A stretch of DNA of 64,000 bases from Mesostigma viride. Its lineage: Eukaryota; Streptophyta; Mesostigmatophyceae; Mesostigmatales; Mesostigmataceae. The notes under the pieces were generated by a model, which was not told the DNA's origin, did not search any database, and was given only the letters and a program-made list of their open reading frames with translations. The stretch is taken from contig RPFO01000072.1 in NCBI GenBank assembly GCA_009746045.1, forward strand, positions 2,493,985 to 2,557,984. The letters are read 5' to 3'. Made by a program: the position numbers and the translations under genes. Positions 22,208 to 34,361 of the stretch are shown here, one piece after another (positions within the stretch are counted from its first letter, which is position 1; each line of letters opens with the position of its first letter).

Positions 22208-25200
22208 ATGAAGTTCCTCGAATATCCACCCCTGCAGAAGTGAGTTCCTTTGCTGGTTTCCCCTAAGCCAAGTTGCGGTCATGTTACCGAGGTGCCGACG
22301 AGTTAAAAAACCACTTCAGACAAGCGGACAGTTGTCTTCCCCTGGCATTGAGCCTGGCACCGGTGCCTGCGGATGCCCTGCTGGATTATTTAGCGTGGAT
22401 GATTGTATCGTATGTGCCTGAATGATGATCGTTCTCTTCCGTTTTTCTCCGTCCGCGGTGCCGCTTTTCACAGGTTAAACGGATTTCTTGACAACCTGAA
22501 CGTTGGTGACTACTTCATCCAAGGAGTAATAGAGGCGTATTCATGTAAGTTTTCCAGATTGTTTGTTTTGGTTTTACCGCAATGTTCGCATACTCTTTTA
22601 ACCGATAAGATGATTGTTGTCTGACAACGATTTTATCTTGGTGCGCTATCCTCCCACGCTTTTCATCAGGCAAACTGGCCGGAATCGACAAAAAGCTCTC
22701 CAGGAGTCTTGACCAGGAGGTACAATGACATTTTCGCTGTTATTGGTTGGTTTGTAAACGTCCATGTGGCTGGCAAGCATGTCTACCTGGGCGCTCTGCT
22801 TTTGAATGGCTGGTTCTCTTGATGATGTACACTACATCACTTAGATGCTTACGAGAGCGTTTCTTTTTTGTTTGTTTGTTTTTGAGCTCGTGCAATTCAT
22901 CTCGGACTTGTTTGGCTTAGCCTGTGCTTGCAGATGCCATGTGGTGATCCAAGGGTCCATTTATTTGGCAAGATGGTTGTTTTGCCTTTTCCCCATACTG
23001 CTTTCACCACACTCAGTTATGTGTCTGCATATTTTTTGGTGTCGATGCCCAATCCCCATGGCAGGTTATGGACTCACTTGGGGCATCCGGAACATCCCCT
23101 TTAATAAGCTGCTCGCCCGTAGGGCCACTGACGGAGTCTGCGAGGCAAGTTCTATACATGATGCTATTGCTGGTAAACCGGTCTACAATGGTCGATAGGG
23201 TCACGAAAATAAATCCTGAAATTTATTTTTTAGTATCTACGTCGAGAGATCTCCGCGAGAGGATCCTGGATCATGCGATACTGGAAAGTCGATTTCCAGT
23301 TGAGTGGCAGTAGGGCTACAAGACAGGGGGAAATGGCTGTATGCTGGCCCCTCAGCATCAAATGCGAAAAGTAAAGGCAGGCCAAGTAGGACCTTGGCTT
23401 CGTCCAATATCAAGTTTACGGATCGACAGGTCTCGATGAGGGCAGTCAGAATTTTAAGTTCACATGCCAGGATTGTCAATATTTGGACAGCAGGAGTCAA
23501 ATCCGAAACTCCCAACGCCAAAAGTTAATTATTTCGCCAGAATGTGCCTGTCTTCCATGGTATACGAGTCTGTCGCCAATAGGGTCACTTGTTATATTGA
23601 GTTAGATTGAATGGATCTTCAGGTTGTCAGAAAAAACATTTATAGGGTCGAACTTGATAGGGGGGCATTGGTTCTGGGGTCCGGTCTTGCTACATGAGTG
23701 GTAGCCTTGACTCAGCATCAGGATAGTATGGTTGCTCAGTTCGTTGCGGTGCTTGCGTTGGTATTGTTGGCTTGATGCCAGTTGGAAAAACTCATGGTAC
23801 AATCACAGGTTAAAGCGCGCTGGTCACATATGTGACTTGGATTGAACGCCCAGGAACCCTTGATCGAATTCATGTACATGATGCCACACAGATTCCCCAA
23901 AGCCGTTACCTCGCAATTGCTGTATCCTCATTCTGCCCAATACATGTCTATCCATCGTGCCTGTTCACATGGGACAATCTTCGCAACCTTCGGTTCTGGA
24001 CCCTGCTCTTCCTGAATTCCACCCTGTGGCGCAAATGGCAAGCAGCCGGAAGACCCTCATCTACCTCATCCTCACGTTAAACCACATGTACCCGGACTAC
24101 GACTTCAGGTAACCCGGCGTCAGTTTTCTTTCATACTGTGGATTTCTAGATAGCAATGATACCTACAGGGTGCCATGTTGAGTATAATTGTGGGCTCATG
24201 GGGTTTATGGACAAGCCTCAACATCAAAATGCCTGCAAGGTGGACCGCCCAGAGGAAGTAAGCGGTGGTATAGCATGAGTATGCGAAGTGTGTATGAGCT
24301 CATGATTCCCTTTCCCACTTGTGATATTGTTGCCGCATTGGGTTTCCGAATTGGCTACATATCTTCCTAGGAGACACAATCCCGTTCATGTGATTGTAGG
24401 GTGTAGTACAAGGTTTCGTTGTTATTACATTTCATTGTTATTTACTCATTACAACGAAGTGTTTCTGAGCCGCCCGCCCTCTCCAAGGAGAGCTCGACAT
24501 TGACAGCGCTCTTTTGCCACTTGCCCGAAAGCCTCCTGCATGGCAGCTGCGTTTTTCTTCTGGTTGCAGTAGGCATTGGGCATGTGAGAGCTTGGGGCTG
24601 TGGGCATCTGGGCATCTCCTGTTGTTTGACGCAGCCATGTTGCGCTCTGTGTGTCGGGAAGCATTAGACGATGATGTTATATGGAATTTGTTTTGTTCAT
24701 AGATGTAGGGTACAATATAATCGAGGACTTTCTGTGCCAGTTGTAATGGACAGATGCTTGTGCCTGACGCAATCTCATCCTACGGGAACATCTGCATCTA
24801 CTGCCGTGGGGGTTGCCTGCCGTCATCCCTTTGTATTTGATGATGCGCCACACTGCTCACCAAATCGTGTGCTCCCTGCCCGCGGGCCATGCTGCATGGT
24901 AGCTCCACCACATCGTAGCAATATCAAGCAAATGAAAGGTGATGGCATTTTACCAGGCGACAGCAGTATCGGTCCCATTAGCGTCCCGGTATCATCCTCT
25001 CTCACCGTCTGGTCACAACTTGGTTTACCATGTAGCATCACGGGCACAGCAATAGTGGTAACGCCAAATCAGCGGCTGTAGCAGCAGTCGGGTGAAGGCT
25101 GGGGCCGTGGAGATGTCAAAGGAAGCGATGTCAATGGTTGGCAGGCAGTCGGCTTGACTGTCACCCCATACCTGGGGTTTGTGAGTTCGATTCTCGCCGC

Positions 25201-27447
25201 TTTCTTTACCGTTGCATACTGAGATCTCCGGCCCCTTCCAGCAGTTGGTAGCTCCGCGCGCCTTTAAAAAAGTGCCTCACGCTGACACCCAGCCTTGTGG
25301 CGGGTCAGTTGATGGCTGGCTGCCGGATGGTGCCAACTCTGGTGACATGCCTTTTTACCCTCGCGCTTCCCAGAACCCTCTTCACGCCAAGAGGGGCAGC
25401 TGGGGCCCGCCTAGGTGTCCACTAGTATCTCGCCACCACCAGTTATTTTTGGTCATGTCGTCACCCATAACTGGCGCACAATTCAGTTGATGTTGGTGAG
25501 GAGTTCTGAACGGTAGGTTTCCTTGCAAGGTGTTCTGGTGAAATCCCTGTGCACGTCCTAATTTTCGTGCTCCTTTCTTTCAACTACCTACTTGTAATGG
25601 TAAGGGATATATGTTCGCTTGTTTAGGCGGAGGTGGATCCAGGGGGGTGCGCATGCTTGGCGGTGTTGTAAGATTACCTGACACATAACTTGCAAATGTT
25701 GGCCGTTCTGCTTGTGTAATGGTGTGTTGGGAGGGGGGGAGATGGAATGGGGAGCAAGTCATGGGGGGCAAGTCTTGCAACAAGAAGTGATTATTGTTGC
25801 TGGTCTGCAGGGCTTCTTTGAAGAGGATTGCTGGAGATCTGCCATGGTTATGTGTGGATGGGAGGAATGATGTTTGGAAGTCTTCTGTCCACGGTGACTC
25901 ACGTTGGGGAAGATTGCCTGGCTTCCTACAGCCTAAATGCAGGCTCTGTGAATGGTATTCATGAATGGTGGGTTCTGCGTACCTGGTATGCATTTTGTGT
26001 TTGCGATTCCTCTGCTTCCATGCATTCACTTTGCCCTTTTCTTTGCCGTGTCTGCGGATGTGGCCTAATAACCGCGCTGTGACTCGGATGTCCTGCATAT
26101 CTGTCCCTCTAATAGTACGCTGCGTGCCCATCATTTCACAAAAGAGGCCTCCATCGCTGGTGTCAAGCAGAAATTAAACGACTCCTTGATGGAGGCATCC
26201 AAGGTAGGCCCTCTACGCTGCCCACGCACCCCCATGTTTGTGCCATATCAGATGTTCATTCCCCCCCCCCCCATCCCTAAGCATGCCTTGCCCATGTATG
26301 GTTTTCCCTGCCTTTTTGCGTGCCACCGGCATTCAGTGGATGATAATGGTTCTTAGCCTTGACCAGTTAAACTCCTAGGCTTCTTCACCTGCTTGTTTCC
26401 TTCACCGTACCCTCTTTATTTCCTGCATCAGTTTTGAGAGCAGGTGGCTGGCATATAGAGAGCCATTCCTTCCGTTTGCCGCATTTTCCCTTATTCAAAG
26501 CCTCCTGTGAGTGGCTCTTGGTCACTCCCTCTTGTGGATGTGGCTTGAAGGGCAATGGTTTGCGATGATTACGGGAATGCTTTTCAAATACCTTTACCAT
26601 TTACTGAGATTTACTAAGACAGTGGGATCGCGTTTTCTAAGACGGCATGGGGTGTGTTGCTTGTTGAATAATGATGACACCAGGTGTGGGCGGCCACGGA
26701 GGGGGATGACTCATCGTCGCTGCTGGAGATGCTCTGGTCGGTGATCGACGAGGTGATCGAGCTGGTGGACACGGACGTGTACAGCTACAAGTCGGACTTG
26801 CTGGAGGGGGACCCCTTCGGGGAGACGGGCAACCTGTGGTCGTTCAACTACTTTTTCTACAACCGCAAGCTGAAGCGCATCCTCTACTTCAGCTGCAAGT
26901 CTGTAAGGTATAATTCTGTCTGCATGTCTCTAGTGTACCACGTTAATTGCAGGCTTGTAAGGTGGCACGAGTTTCATGACTCCGGACACACAGGTATGTG
27001 TGCGTATGCAGGTTTGGAACCTACAACAGTCTGCAAGGTTAGCTTATGTGCTTAGAACGATCGCATCACCTAGTATAGCTTGAAGTAGTTCTTCATGATT
27101 AGGGAAGGGTTATTAAGCCAAAGCTATGTGATATGTAGTGCCACCAACGTAATTTGCTTTGGTTGCTACTAGATGTTTTCTTTGTTGCTAGGGATTTCAC
27201 TTATTTGAATGGCTTAGATGAAAACATTTTCCTAGTCCAACTCCCTACCACCGAACACTATCTGCAGGTAGGATCTCAGTAAACTGACGTCTTCTTCAAA
27301 CGTTGTTGCCTGTCCTGCCACACTACGTTGCTAATGCGTCACATGTGCAACAGTAAAACAGCGCTTGACAAGTCATCCACGGGAAGCGAGGCCAACGATT
27401 ATGATGTGGGGGACATGGACTTCGCATCGGAAATGGATATGGCATGA
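22208..27447 (+). CDS. MAF1: Maf1, repressor of RNA polymerase III transcription (8 exons, 233 aa)
   Basis: Exons 22208-22239, 22474-22544, 22670-22719, 23065-23144, 24046-24108, 26116-26203, 26684-26907 and 27354-27447; phases join perfectly and total 702 nt including the stop. The product begins MKFLEYPPLQKLNGFLD, has IEAYSCKLAGIDKKL (box A), then SRKTLIYLILTLNHMYPDYDF (residues about 91-111), HFTKEAS, a helix SLLEMLWSVIDEVIEL, and the family's most conserved block DPFGETGNLWSFNYFFYNRK with LKRILYFSCKS (boxes B/C). It ends in an acidic tail, EANDYDVGDMDFASEMDMA. Maf1 binds Pol III and blocks its recruitment under stress and nutrient limitation. Length is close to plant Maf1. Intron 4 uses a GC donor. 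Confidence 0.93.
23145..24045 (+). other. GC-AG intron of MAF1
   Basis: Exon 4 ends GAG and the intron begins GCAAGT, the usual strong context of the minor GC donor. The acceptor is GGCAAGCAG. Only this junction gives the phase (AG plus C) that restores ESASRKTLIYL. Confidence 0.85.
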
Positions 27448-28190
27448 GGGCAACGCTGGCATACTCGTCTCATGAGGTCAAAGCTGCCCCCCCCCCCGGC
27501 TGCGTGCCCAGGAATGGCTGGGTGTGTGGGGCGATCATCATCCAATCTCAAACCCTACAGGCATGGTGGCCTTGCTTTCCTGGGCTGTGATGGACTATTA
27601 TCTGCATCGGCTTGCCTGATAATGGCGACATGGTGACAACGTCACATTAGGCTGCGCTCCGCATGAGCCCATCGTTGATGTGTGTGCTTGCTACTGCATT
27701 GGTTTCAGGCTGCCAGGAAAAATATGCACGGCTTACGTGCCGTCTACACAAGACGCAGCTGCTGGGAATGTGAATTCAGTGGATAGGCACGAATGGATAC
27801 TGCTCTTCGATGTATATCTTCCACCCATGTGGTAATGTGGTAGCGATTGCTGGTTCGTTGGCACCAGCTCATCCATTGTCATTCTACTGTCGAAGTGCTT
27901 GTACCCTGTAGTGCCACAGATTTGAGCACTTACTTCCGTTTGAACTGCTCAGCTGATGCTGGGTAAGTTTTGTACATAACTTGTTGTCTCGTCGGTACTT
28001 CCCATGAGTATATGTTTGGCTGAATGTGCCGCAGGGCATGTGCACTGAAACCTCACTTCTGTCAGTCCAATCATGGACTGTTACTCTAGAAAACTTTGTT
28101 TCCAAACTGTGCATCGTAACTTTGTCAGGTTTGCTTTCTTTTTTTTTGTTTGCCGTGTTCTAAGCTAATCAATTAACCAATTATTCAAGC
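27448..28190. other. MAF1 downstream region
   Basis: Presumed 3' UTR and intergenic sequence. No conserved frame or repeat was recognised. Confidence 0.4.
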
Positions 28191-28194
28191 GGTC

Positions 28195-29130
28195 CTGTTA
28201 ATTAATTTTTTGAAACACACGCTCCGGTTGGGGAGTCACGGAGCACCAAAATGCGGAGTTGAAGTGCTTTCATCCCTGTATGTTGCACGCTGGGAAGGGG
28301 GCATTTAGAGTCACCCGTCTTCTCTCATGCCCAGTGGGAAGCCGCATCTGCAATCGAAACTACTCACGAGGAGAGGCTGGCAAAACGTACTTTGGATGCA
28401 CGAATGCTGAAGTGTGTCTGGGTGGCAATTGATTAAACCCGTGCTCCCGTTGGGGATCGAGTCACGGAGGATAGATCTCGATGGATTAAAAATTAAATGA
28501 AATTAAATTATAACATGCCTCCGTGGGGAGATCATGTAGCACATATTCCATGATGGATGGGGTGGGGGAAGCCGCGTAATCGAACTATCCTAACTCTAAG
28601 CTATCTAGTCTAGAAAATCCTCACTACACTACTCATCAAAACGCCTCCTCCGCTGGGGGGGAGGGGGCTTGCCCACAGGGTCTCGATGGATAGATGGATT
28701 AAAATTAAATTAAATTATAACATGGATGGATGGAGTTATGTTACAATTCAATTCAATTCAATTCAATGGATGGATTAAATTATAACATGACTCCGTTGGG
28801 AGATAATGTAGCACGTACATATTCCCTTGCTGGATGGATCTGGAAGTGGGCGAAGCCGCGAAACCGAACTAGTCTAACTCTAAGCTAATCTATCTAGGGG
28901 GGGGGGGGGGGAACTAACTACTCTACTCAGCAAAGCGCCCCTTCCTCTTGGGGGGGGCGCTTGCCCACAGGGGCTGGCGTGTAGTGAGCCTGGATAATCG
29001 TCTTCCACCTCTTCTTGTTCTGCATAGCAGTCCAAGCAAGAGAGAGGGAGTGAATGCGATGTTCAAACGGGGCTGGGACCACTAGGTCGGCCAGCAACAG
29101 CTGTGGGTAGGTAATGGCATGCTTAAGACG
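28195..29130 (-). mobile_element. Cluster of retroelement 3' ends (families E2/E3-like)
   Basis: Contains several copies of the CCGTTGGGGAGTCACGGAGC-type hairpin (reverse of the tail hairpin) near 28,225, 28,450 and 28,795. Two E3 bodies (AACCGAACTA, CTAACTCTAAGCTA, then GCGCCCCTTCCTC...GCTTGCCCACAGG) lie at about 28,570-28,680 and 28,850-29,040. Minus-strand translation gives MQNKKRWKTII then TPAPVGKRPP. Short (AATTC)n runs mark tails. Confidence 0.5.
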
Positions 29131-29232
29131 CACTCGCCAGTATTAATTAAGTAATATTAAATTAGTATTAATAGACACGTGACTGCGTCACGTGAGCATA
29201 AGTCCTCAGTGGGAGGGGAACATGGAACAATT

Positions 29233-29390
29233 AATGAAATCATAGCTCCGTTGGGAGCATATGTAACACATAGCCCTGAGAAAGGGGCATCTATGGGTTT
29301 GTAATACAATCAGGGCTACAACCTGCAGGTGGAGGATGTACAACTGTCACCTGCTCTGGGTGCACAAGGTGCATGCACCTGCACACATCA
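29233..29390 (-). mobile_element. E1-like 3' tail fragment
   Basis: CATAGCTCCGTTGGGAGCAT followed by CCCTGAGAAAGGGGCAT and the GTGCACAAGGTGCATGCACC segment, the reverse of an E1 tail. Confidence 0.5.
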
Positions 29391-29439
29391 CCTAAAAACG
29401 GCCTTTTTTGTTACATGGGGTCATATCTCCCACACATAT

Positions 29440-30213
29440 TCTGATCAGACACTCCGCAAAGGTGAAAACCTTTGCGTTCAGTGCCGGGCCGCGGAAAACG
29501 CGGAAAACGCGATCTGCAAATGAATCCGACCGGAATCGAACTGGGGACCTCTCGCACCAATTTTGCTGACTATAGGACGGACGTCTCCGGTTACCATGGC
29601 ATCGCCAACTTACACCTACAGTCATCCGCAAAAGTTCTCCTGTCCGGGGAGTGATGCAAGCCTTTCGGATTTGGTACTAGATAAATCACTCGAGATCTGT
29701 GTGTAGGAGTACTACACACGTGTCTGCACGCGAGACTTGTTCAGTCTCGCACCGTGAGACGGGCTGAACACGGCTGAATCCTTCTTTAGAAGGGGGCGTA
29801 GCCGGTACTATCGAAATCAGCCAAGCGTATATTCTGATCAGACACTCCGCAAAGGTGAAAACCTTTGCGTTCAGTGCCGGGCCGCGGAAAACGCGGAAAA
29901 CGCGATCTGCAAATGAATCCGACCGGAATCGAACTGGGGACCTCTCGCACCAATTTTGCTGACTATAGGACGGACGTCTCCGGTTACCATGGCATCGCCA
30001 ACTTACACCTACAGTCATCCGCAAAAGTTCTCCTGTCCGGGGAGTGATGCAAGCCTTTCGGATTTGGTACTAGATAAATCACTCGAGATCTGTGTGTAGG
30101 AGTACTACACACGTGTCTGCACGCGAGACTTGTTCAGTCTCGCACCGTGAGACGGGCTGAACACGGCTGAATCCTTCTTTAGAAGGGGGCGTAGCCGGTA
30201 CTATCGAAATCAG
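29440..30213 (-). mobile_element. Tandem dimer of SINE S1 with 11-bp target duplication
   Basis: Two nearly identical monomers with a period of 393 bp. The pair is bracketed by CCCACACATAT at 29429-29439 and 30214-30224, so it appears to have inserted as a dimer. On the minus strand each monomer has a tRNA-like box B (AGTTCGATTCC) and a weak box A-like segment upstream. Together with the diverged copy at 2862-3045 this suggests a tRNA-derived SINE, although no cloverleaf is intact. Confidence 0.6.
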
Positions 30214-30224
30214 CCCACACATAT

Positions 30225-30541
30225 AGTCAGATCGGGGTGCCTTTCTGGACTTAAGGTCCCCCTAGGACCCTGTTCACATCACATAAATTGGGGGGCCAAC
30301 TGACCTATTTTTAGCATCAAACCGTGACGTGGAAAAGTGCAAAAAATGATGTTTTCCAGGCATAAGGAGGCATAAGGATGGCTTCTGATGACGCCTCCAA
30401 ATTCCGGCCACGAGGTAGCCATGGCTGTCGGAGCTCATAACTTTCACGTTTGAGCACCGAATTTAGCCGTGAATATCACTATCGCTTCGTCTTTCTAAGA
30501 CGCACATGCTGATATAATTTTCCGAATCTAAAACGCAATAT
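30225..30541 (+). mobile_element. 5' UTR region of E1 copy 2
   Basis: The last 135 bp are shared with E1 copy 1. They contain a short hairpin (CGTCTTTCTAAGACG). The exact 5' end of the element is not resolved. Confidence 0.45.
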
Positions 30542-31890
30542 ATGGCGAACAAACGCGCCTCGACGCAACGCAGCCTGGCGGCTGCGCTCGGCAATGAAAA
30601 TACGTCTGCAGCTCAGGCTGCAGCTTCGCCTTCAGGTCCGGCAGGCGGCGATGACACTAGTCGTGCACTGGTGGTCGTCCAGCAACCCCCCGGGCTTAAC
30701 GCCTCGCCATCTGCATCGCCTGACCCCAAGCGCACCCGCCCAGCCGCCGACACAGGAGGGTCTTCACGCCCAGAACCGAGCTTTCGGCCCCGGCCTTTCA
30801 AGGTCGCAGATTACGACTGGGCCACCATTTCTCCGACCGATGCTATGCGCTGCATCTTCTTCGGGGATTACGCTTCGCTTTACGACCTGTGCCTCCATTT
30901 CCACTCCATCAATCGCCTCCTCTGCCCAGACGGCCGCCGCTGGGACAACATCTACGGGCTGTCCGGCTGCGTCCGCCCCCATCTCCAGCACGCCATCCTC
31001 AACTCCCTTCTCCAGCGCTCTGACGGCGAGATCTGGGCTCCACCCCTTTCCGTCCCCACCCTCCGCTCCATCCTCACGGAAGCCTTTCAGCAGCACGTGA
31101 CCCCCCTTGCTGCCGACATAGCAGCAATCGGCGGCACGCTGACTGCTGAACTTCCTCACATTTCCACCGCCGCCGCCTCCACCTCCACGGCCATTTCCGC
31201 CTCCACTGCCGACATCAAAGCCCAGCTCCTCGACCTCGACCAACGCCTTCAAGCCACCGCCAACGCCCTTGAGAGCTTGCATGACACCGCCGGCCTCACC
31301 GCCCAAGCGGTGAAGGACATCGCCGCCCAGCCGACGCCTGCTGGCCCGGCCGGCGATGCTCCCTCCACCTGGGCGGACTTGCTTAAGCAGCACACCACCT
31401 CCACCACCTCCACCATCTCGGCACAACTCAAGCAACAAGCCCTCGACCTTCGCGAGGACACCGACATCGCCCGGCGCAGCCACAATGTCATCGTCAAGCA
31501 CTTCGACCAGCCGGCAGGTGAGACCTCCACGAGCCTTCTTGAGGCATTTAAGCGCGACATTCTTGCCCCCATGCTACTCACTGGTGAGCTGGACATGTCG
31601 GCTGTCCGCCTCCCCCGCGCGCGGGGGAAGGCTGGCCCGGCACCCGTGCTCCTCACCTTTAAGTACATGGCGGACAAGCTGTCGTTCCTTAAATGCCGCA
31701 AGAAGCTCTCAAGGACTCGCTTCACGCTGGACGACGACTTGACCCTGGCCCAGCAACAGCGGCGACGCGAGCTATGGCCGACCTACCTTCAGCTCCGGCA
31801 CAGCGCAGGGGGGAAGCCGGTATACTGGAGGGGGCGGTCATCCACGTTGACCACAAGCCCTGGCAGCCCCCTCCTGCCACCCCAGACTAG
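30542..31890 (+). CDS. ORF1 protein of non-LTR retrotransposon E1, copy 2 (late frameshift)
   Basis: About 90% similar to the 448-aa protein at 6678-8024, starting MANKRASTQRSLAAALGNEN. It has the same Ala/Ser/Pro-rich N-terminus, helical centre and C-terminal NVIVKHFD, VRLPRARGK, PVLLTFKYMADK and TLDDDLTLAQQ motifs. A run of five Gs at 31830-31834 replaces six in the other copy and shifts the last 20 or so codons, so translation passes the old stop at 31888-31890 and ends at 31912. As in copy 1, the stop codon is followed directly by the 3' tail with no ORF2. Confidence 0.75.
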
Positions 31891-32337
31891 GGAATTCATA
31901 CCAGTAGTGTAGATTAGTCAGGCTTAGCCTAGCATGTGGCCCACGCGCATGTGCGCCCATAACGGCCCCCATGGATGTTGTCTACAGAATTTAGCCAAGC
32001 CCTGCCTATAAAGGGACCCCCATGGATGTTGCATTAAGAATTTCGCCATGCTATGCCATGCAGAGAGATGCTCTCTGTAGAGAAGCCATGTCCTAGCTCT
32101 TGTATAGCCATGATGATCTTCCCCACCTATGACAGGCTCCCCTTCGCTGGGTGCTGCCTGAAACTCTGGGTGGTGCAGGTGCCCTAGTGCACCTAGAGCA
32201 AGTGTTGTTTACATTCCCACCCTTGCAGGAAGTAGCTTAGAATGTATGATAGGCCATATGCCCCTTCTCTGGGCTATGTGCTACATATACTCCCAACGGA
32301 GTTATGTTACAATTCAATTCAATTCAATTCAATTCAA
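31891..32337 (+). mobile_element. 3' tail of E1 copy 2
   Basis: Starts GGAATTCATACCAGTAGTG and runs through the CCCCCATGGATG motifs to ATACTCCCAACGGAGTTATG and (AATTC)n. This is the reference for the orphan E1 tails. Confidence 0.7.
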
Positions 32338-33452
32338 GGAGGCATAGCAGCCACACACAAGTAGTAAATGTAGTCCAATTCAGCTGGAAATGGTCATGCT
32401 TATTAATTTATATCCAAAGACAAAAACCGCCCTTAAGTATGCAATGTAGGACCAAACTATGTGCTATAATTCTGGCATACATGAGCCAAAACACCGTTTT
32501 AGTGCATTATTTTCAAACTTATGAAGCCCCTGCCAGCACATATGCGGCCCAATCAGATGCCAGAATTCGTCACATTAATAGCACAATACTTGAATTTACA
32601 CTAGAACACAAGTTGGACATATTAGGACCACTGCCGGCCCACTAAAAGTGACGGATGCAAGCAGAAATAGAGCGATTTTTGCAAAAATACTCCATATTCT
32701 GCGCCATTGTCTTGGAAAACTTTGCATTCTTCACTCAATTATCGTCATGGCTGTCATGGGATTCATATACATGCCACTGGGGCTGGATACATTAGCCAAC
32801 ACAGACTAAAAAAGCGATCATCAAGGGATAAAATCACCATCAATCACAGTAGATGCTGGCATTCGGAACAAGCACCATAGTGCCTACAAGCCTCAAGAAG
32901 GGGAGCTTGGCTGACCAGTCGTCGGTGCCTGTCGGCTGACCAGTCTCTTTTCTAAACGGGCCCCGCTCGGCAGCACACACAATCTCCTTTGCAGTACTTG
33001 GCCCACTCTGCTGGGCACCCCTGCTGTGCGTGTCTTATAGCAGCTAATCCAAATATATATCTGCCAGGTGCCTCTCTGCTACATGGAAATACAAAGCGCA
33101 ATCAAGGACAGCAGTGGCTTGGGCTGCTATTCAATTGAGCTCAGCACCTAGCTGCTGTACAACATAATTCTGCATCAGTGCCTGTCCTAATTGCGCCCCC
33201 CCGCCCCCTTGCCATCATCGTCATGCTCATCATAGTCTTTGGAACGTGCACTGAACTCCAACCCTTGGACAGTCCATAGGTCATTAAGAATCTGTGCATG
33301 TAATGCTAGCTCTTCTCAGTTGAACTCATCTACCACCCTCTCATGGTCGTGTCATCTCTCATGTAATCCACCTAGGTTTATCGTGGCCACTGATCTTTCA
33401 GCCCCTCCTGACATCAAAATCTGGGCAAACACACTGTTGACATCGCCCTTCA
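32338..33452. other. Unassigned stretch
   Basis: No convincing gene or repeat structure. Open frames here are short and lack recognised domains. Confidence 0.4.
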
Positions 33453-33740
33453 CTATACTTTTCGTCCGAGGGTGGTAAAAAGGATCCGAGGCGTAAATTA
33501 CCACGCGGTAATCTTACCACGCACGATCCCACGCCTGAGATCCAAGGCGGTAATAATTACAACGTCGAGTCTTAGGTAGTAAATTTACTAGCCGTAACGT
33601 TACCACGACGTATCTTTCGTAGTACTGTACCGACACGGGAGATTACCGCGACGGATCTTAGTTGAGAAGTTACCACCGGTAAATTAGGTGCCAGTGATCC
33701 GATGCTGTAAGATTACGTTTTAGTAAGTTACTAAGGGGGT
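33453..33740 (+). repeat. TTACCAC-rich repeat, copy 1
   Basis: Begins with a block, CACTATACTTTTCGTCCGAG then GGTGGTAAAAAGGATCCGAG, that recurs inverted at 43,545-43,596. The interior is full of TTACCAC/GTGGTAA motifs. Probably one dispersed element family with ends I cannot fix. Confidence 0.5.
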
Positions 33741-34361
33741 CTTTGCCTGTCCACGGCCAGATGGATAATTATATATTGTATAATGGTGAAGTGGGAGAAC
33801 GTGCGTGTCTATTAGCAAATGCAGCGAAATATAAAAATGTAGTTATCAGCCTTTGTCGCCTGTTCAGCAGTTGTCGTTGTCGGCCGTTGTCAGTAAGCGG
33901 CTATAGATTATGTGTGCTGGGGCCGGTGAAAAGACGCTAGCAAAGTTCGTCTGAATGGCGTCCAATAGAGGGGATTTCATTCTTATAGTGGATTGTTCGA
34001 CGAGGAGAAGGCGAGGTTGCTGGCGGAGAATGCGAAAGAGCAGAGGGAAGCAGCGGAAGCCGTGCGTGGAAGATGAGGTAACGGGATGGAGTGTGGGCCC
34101 TGGCTTCTGGTTATGAAATGATGGCGGTTGCAGGCCAGCCGTGCTCGCTGGTAATGGGTGTGTGGTGTTGAAATCCAAGTTCTGCGCTTATTCTCTTCTT
34201 TGGTCAATGATTGAAGGGATGTCGCCTTTTTTATTTTTGTGCATCTGCGTCCCGTCGTGACTGCCTCGTCATGGACGCCCAGGCGTAGAAGTTCGAACGA
34301 GGGAATGATTTTTCAAACGCCTGGATATGTTATGATGGTACGAATAAATGGTAATGGGTAG

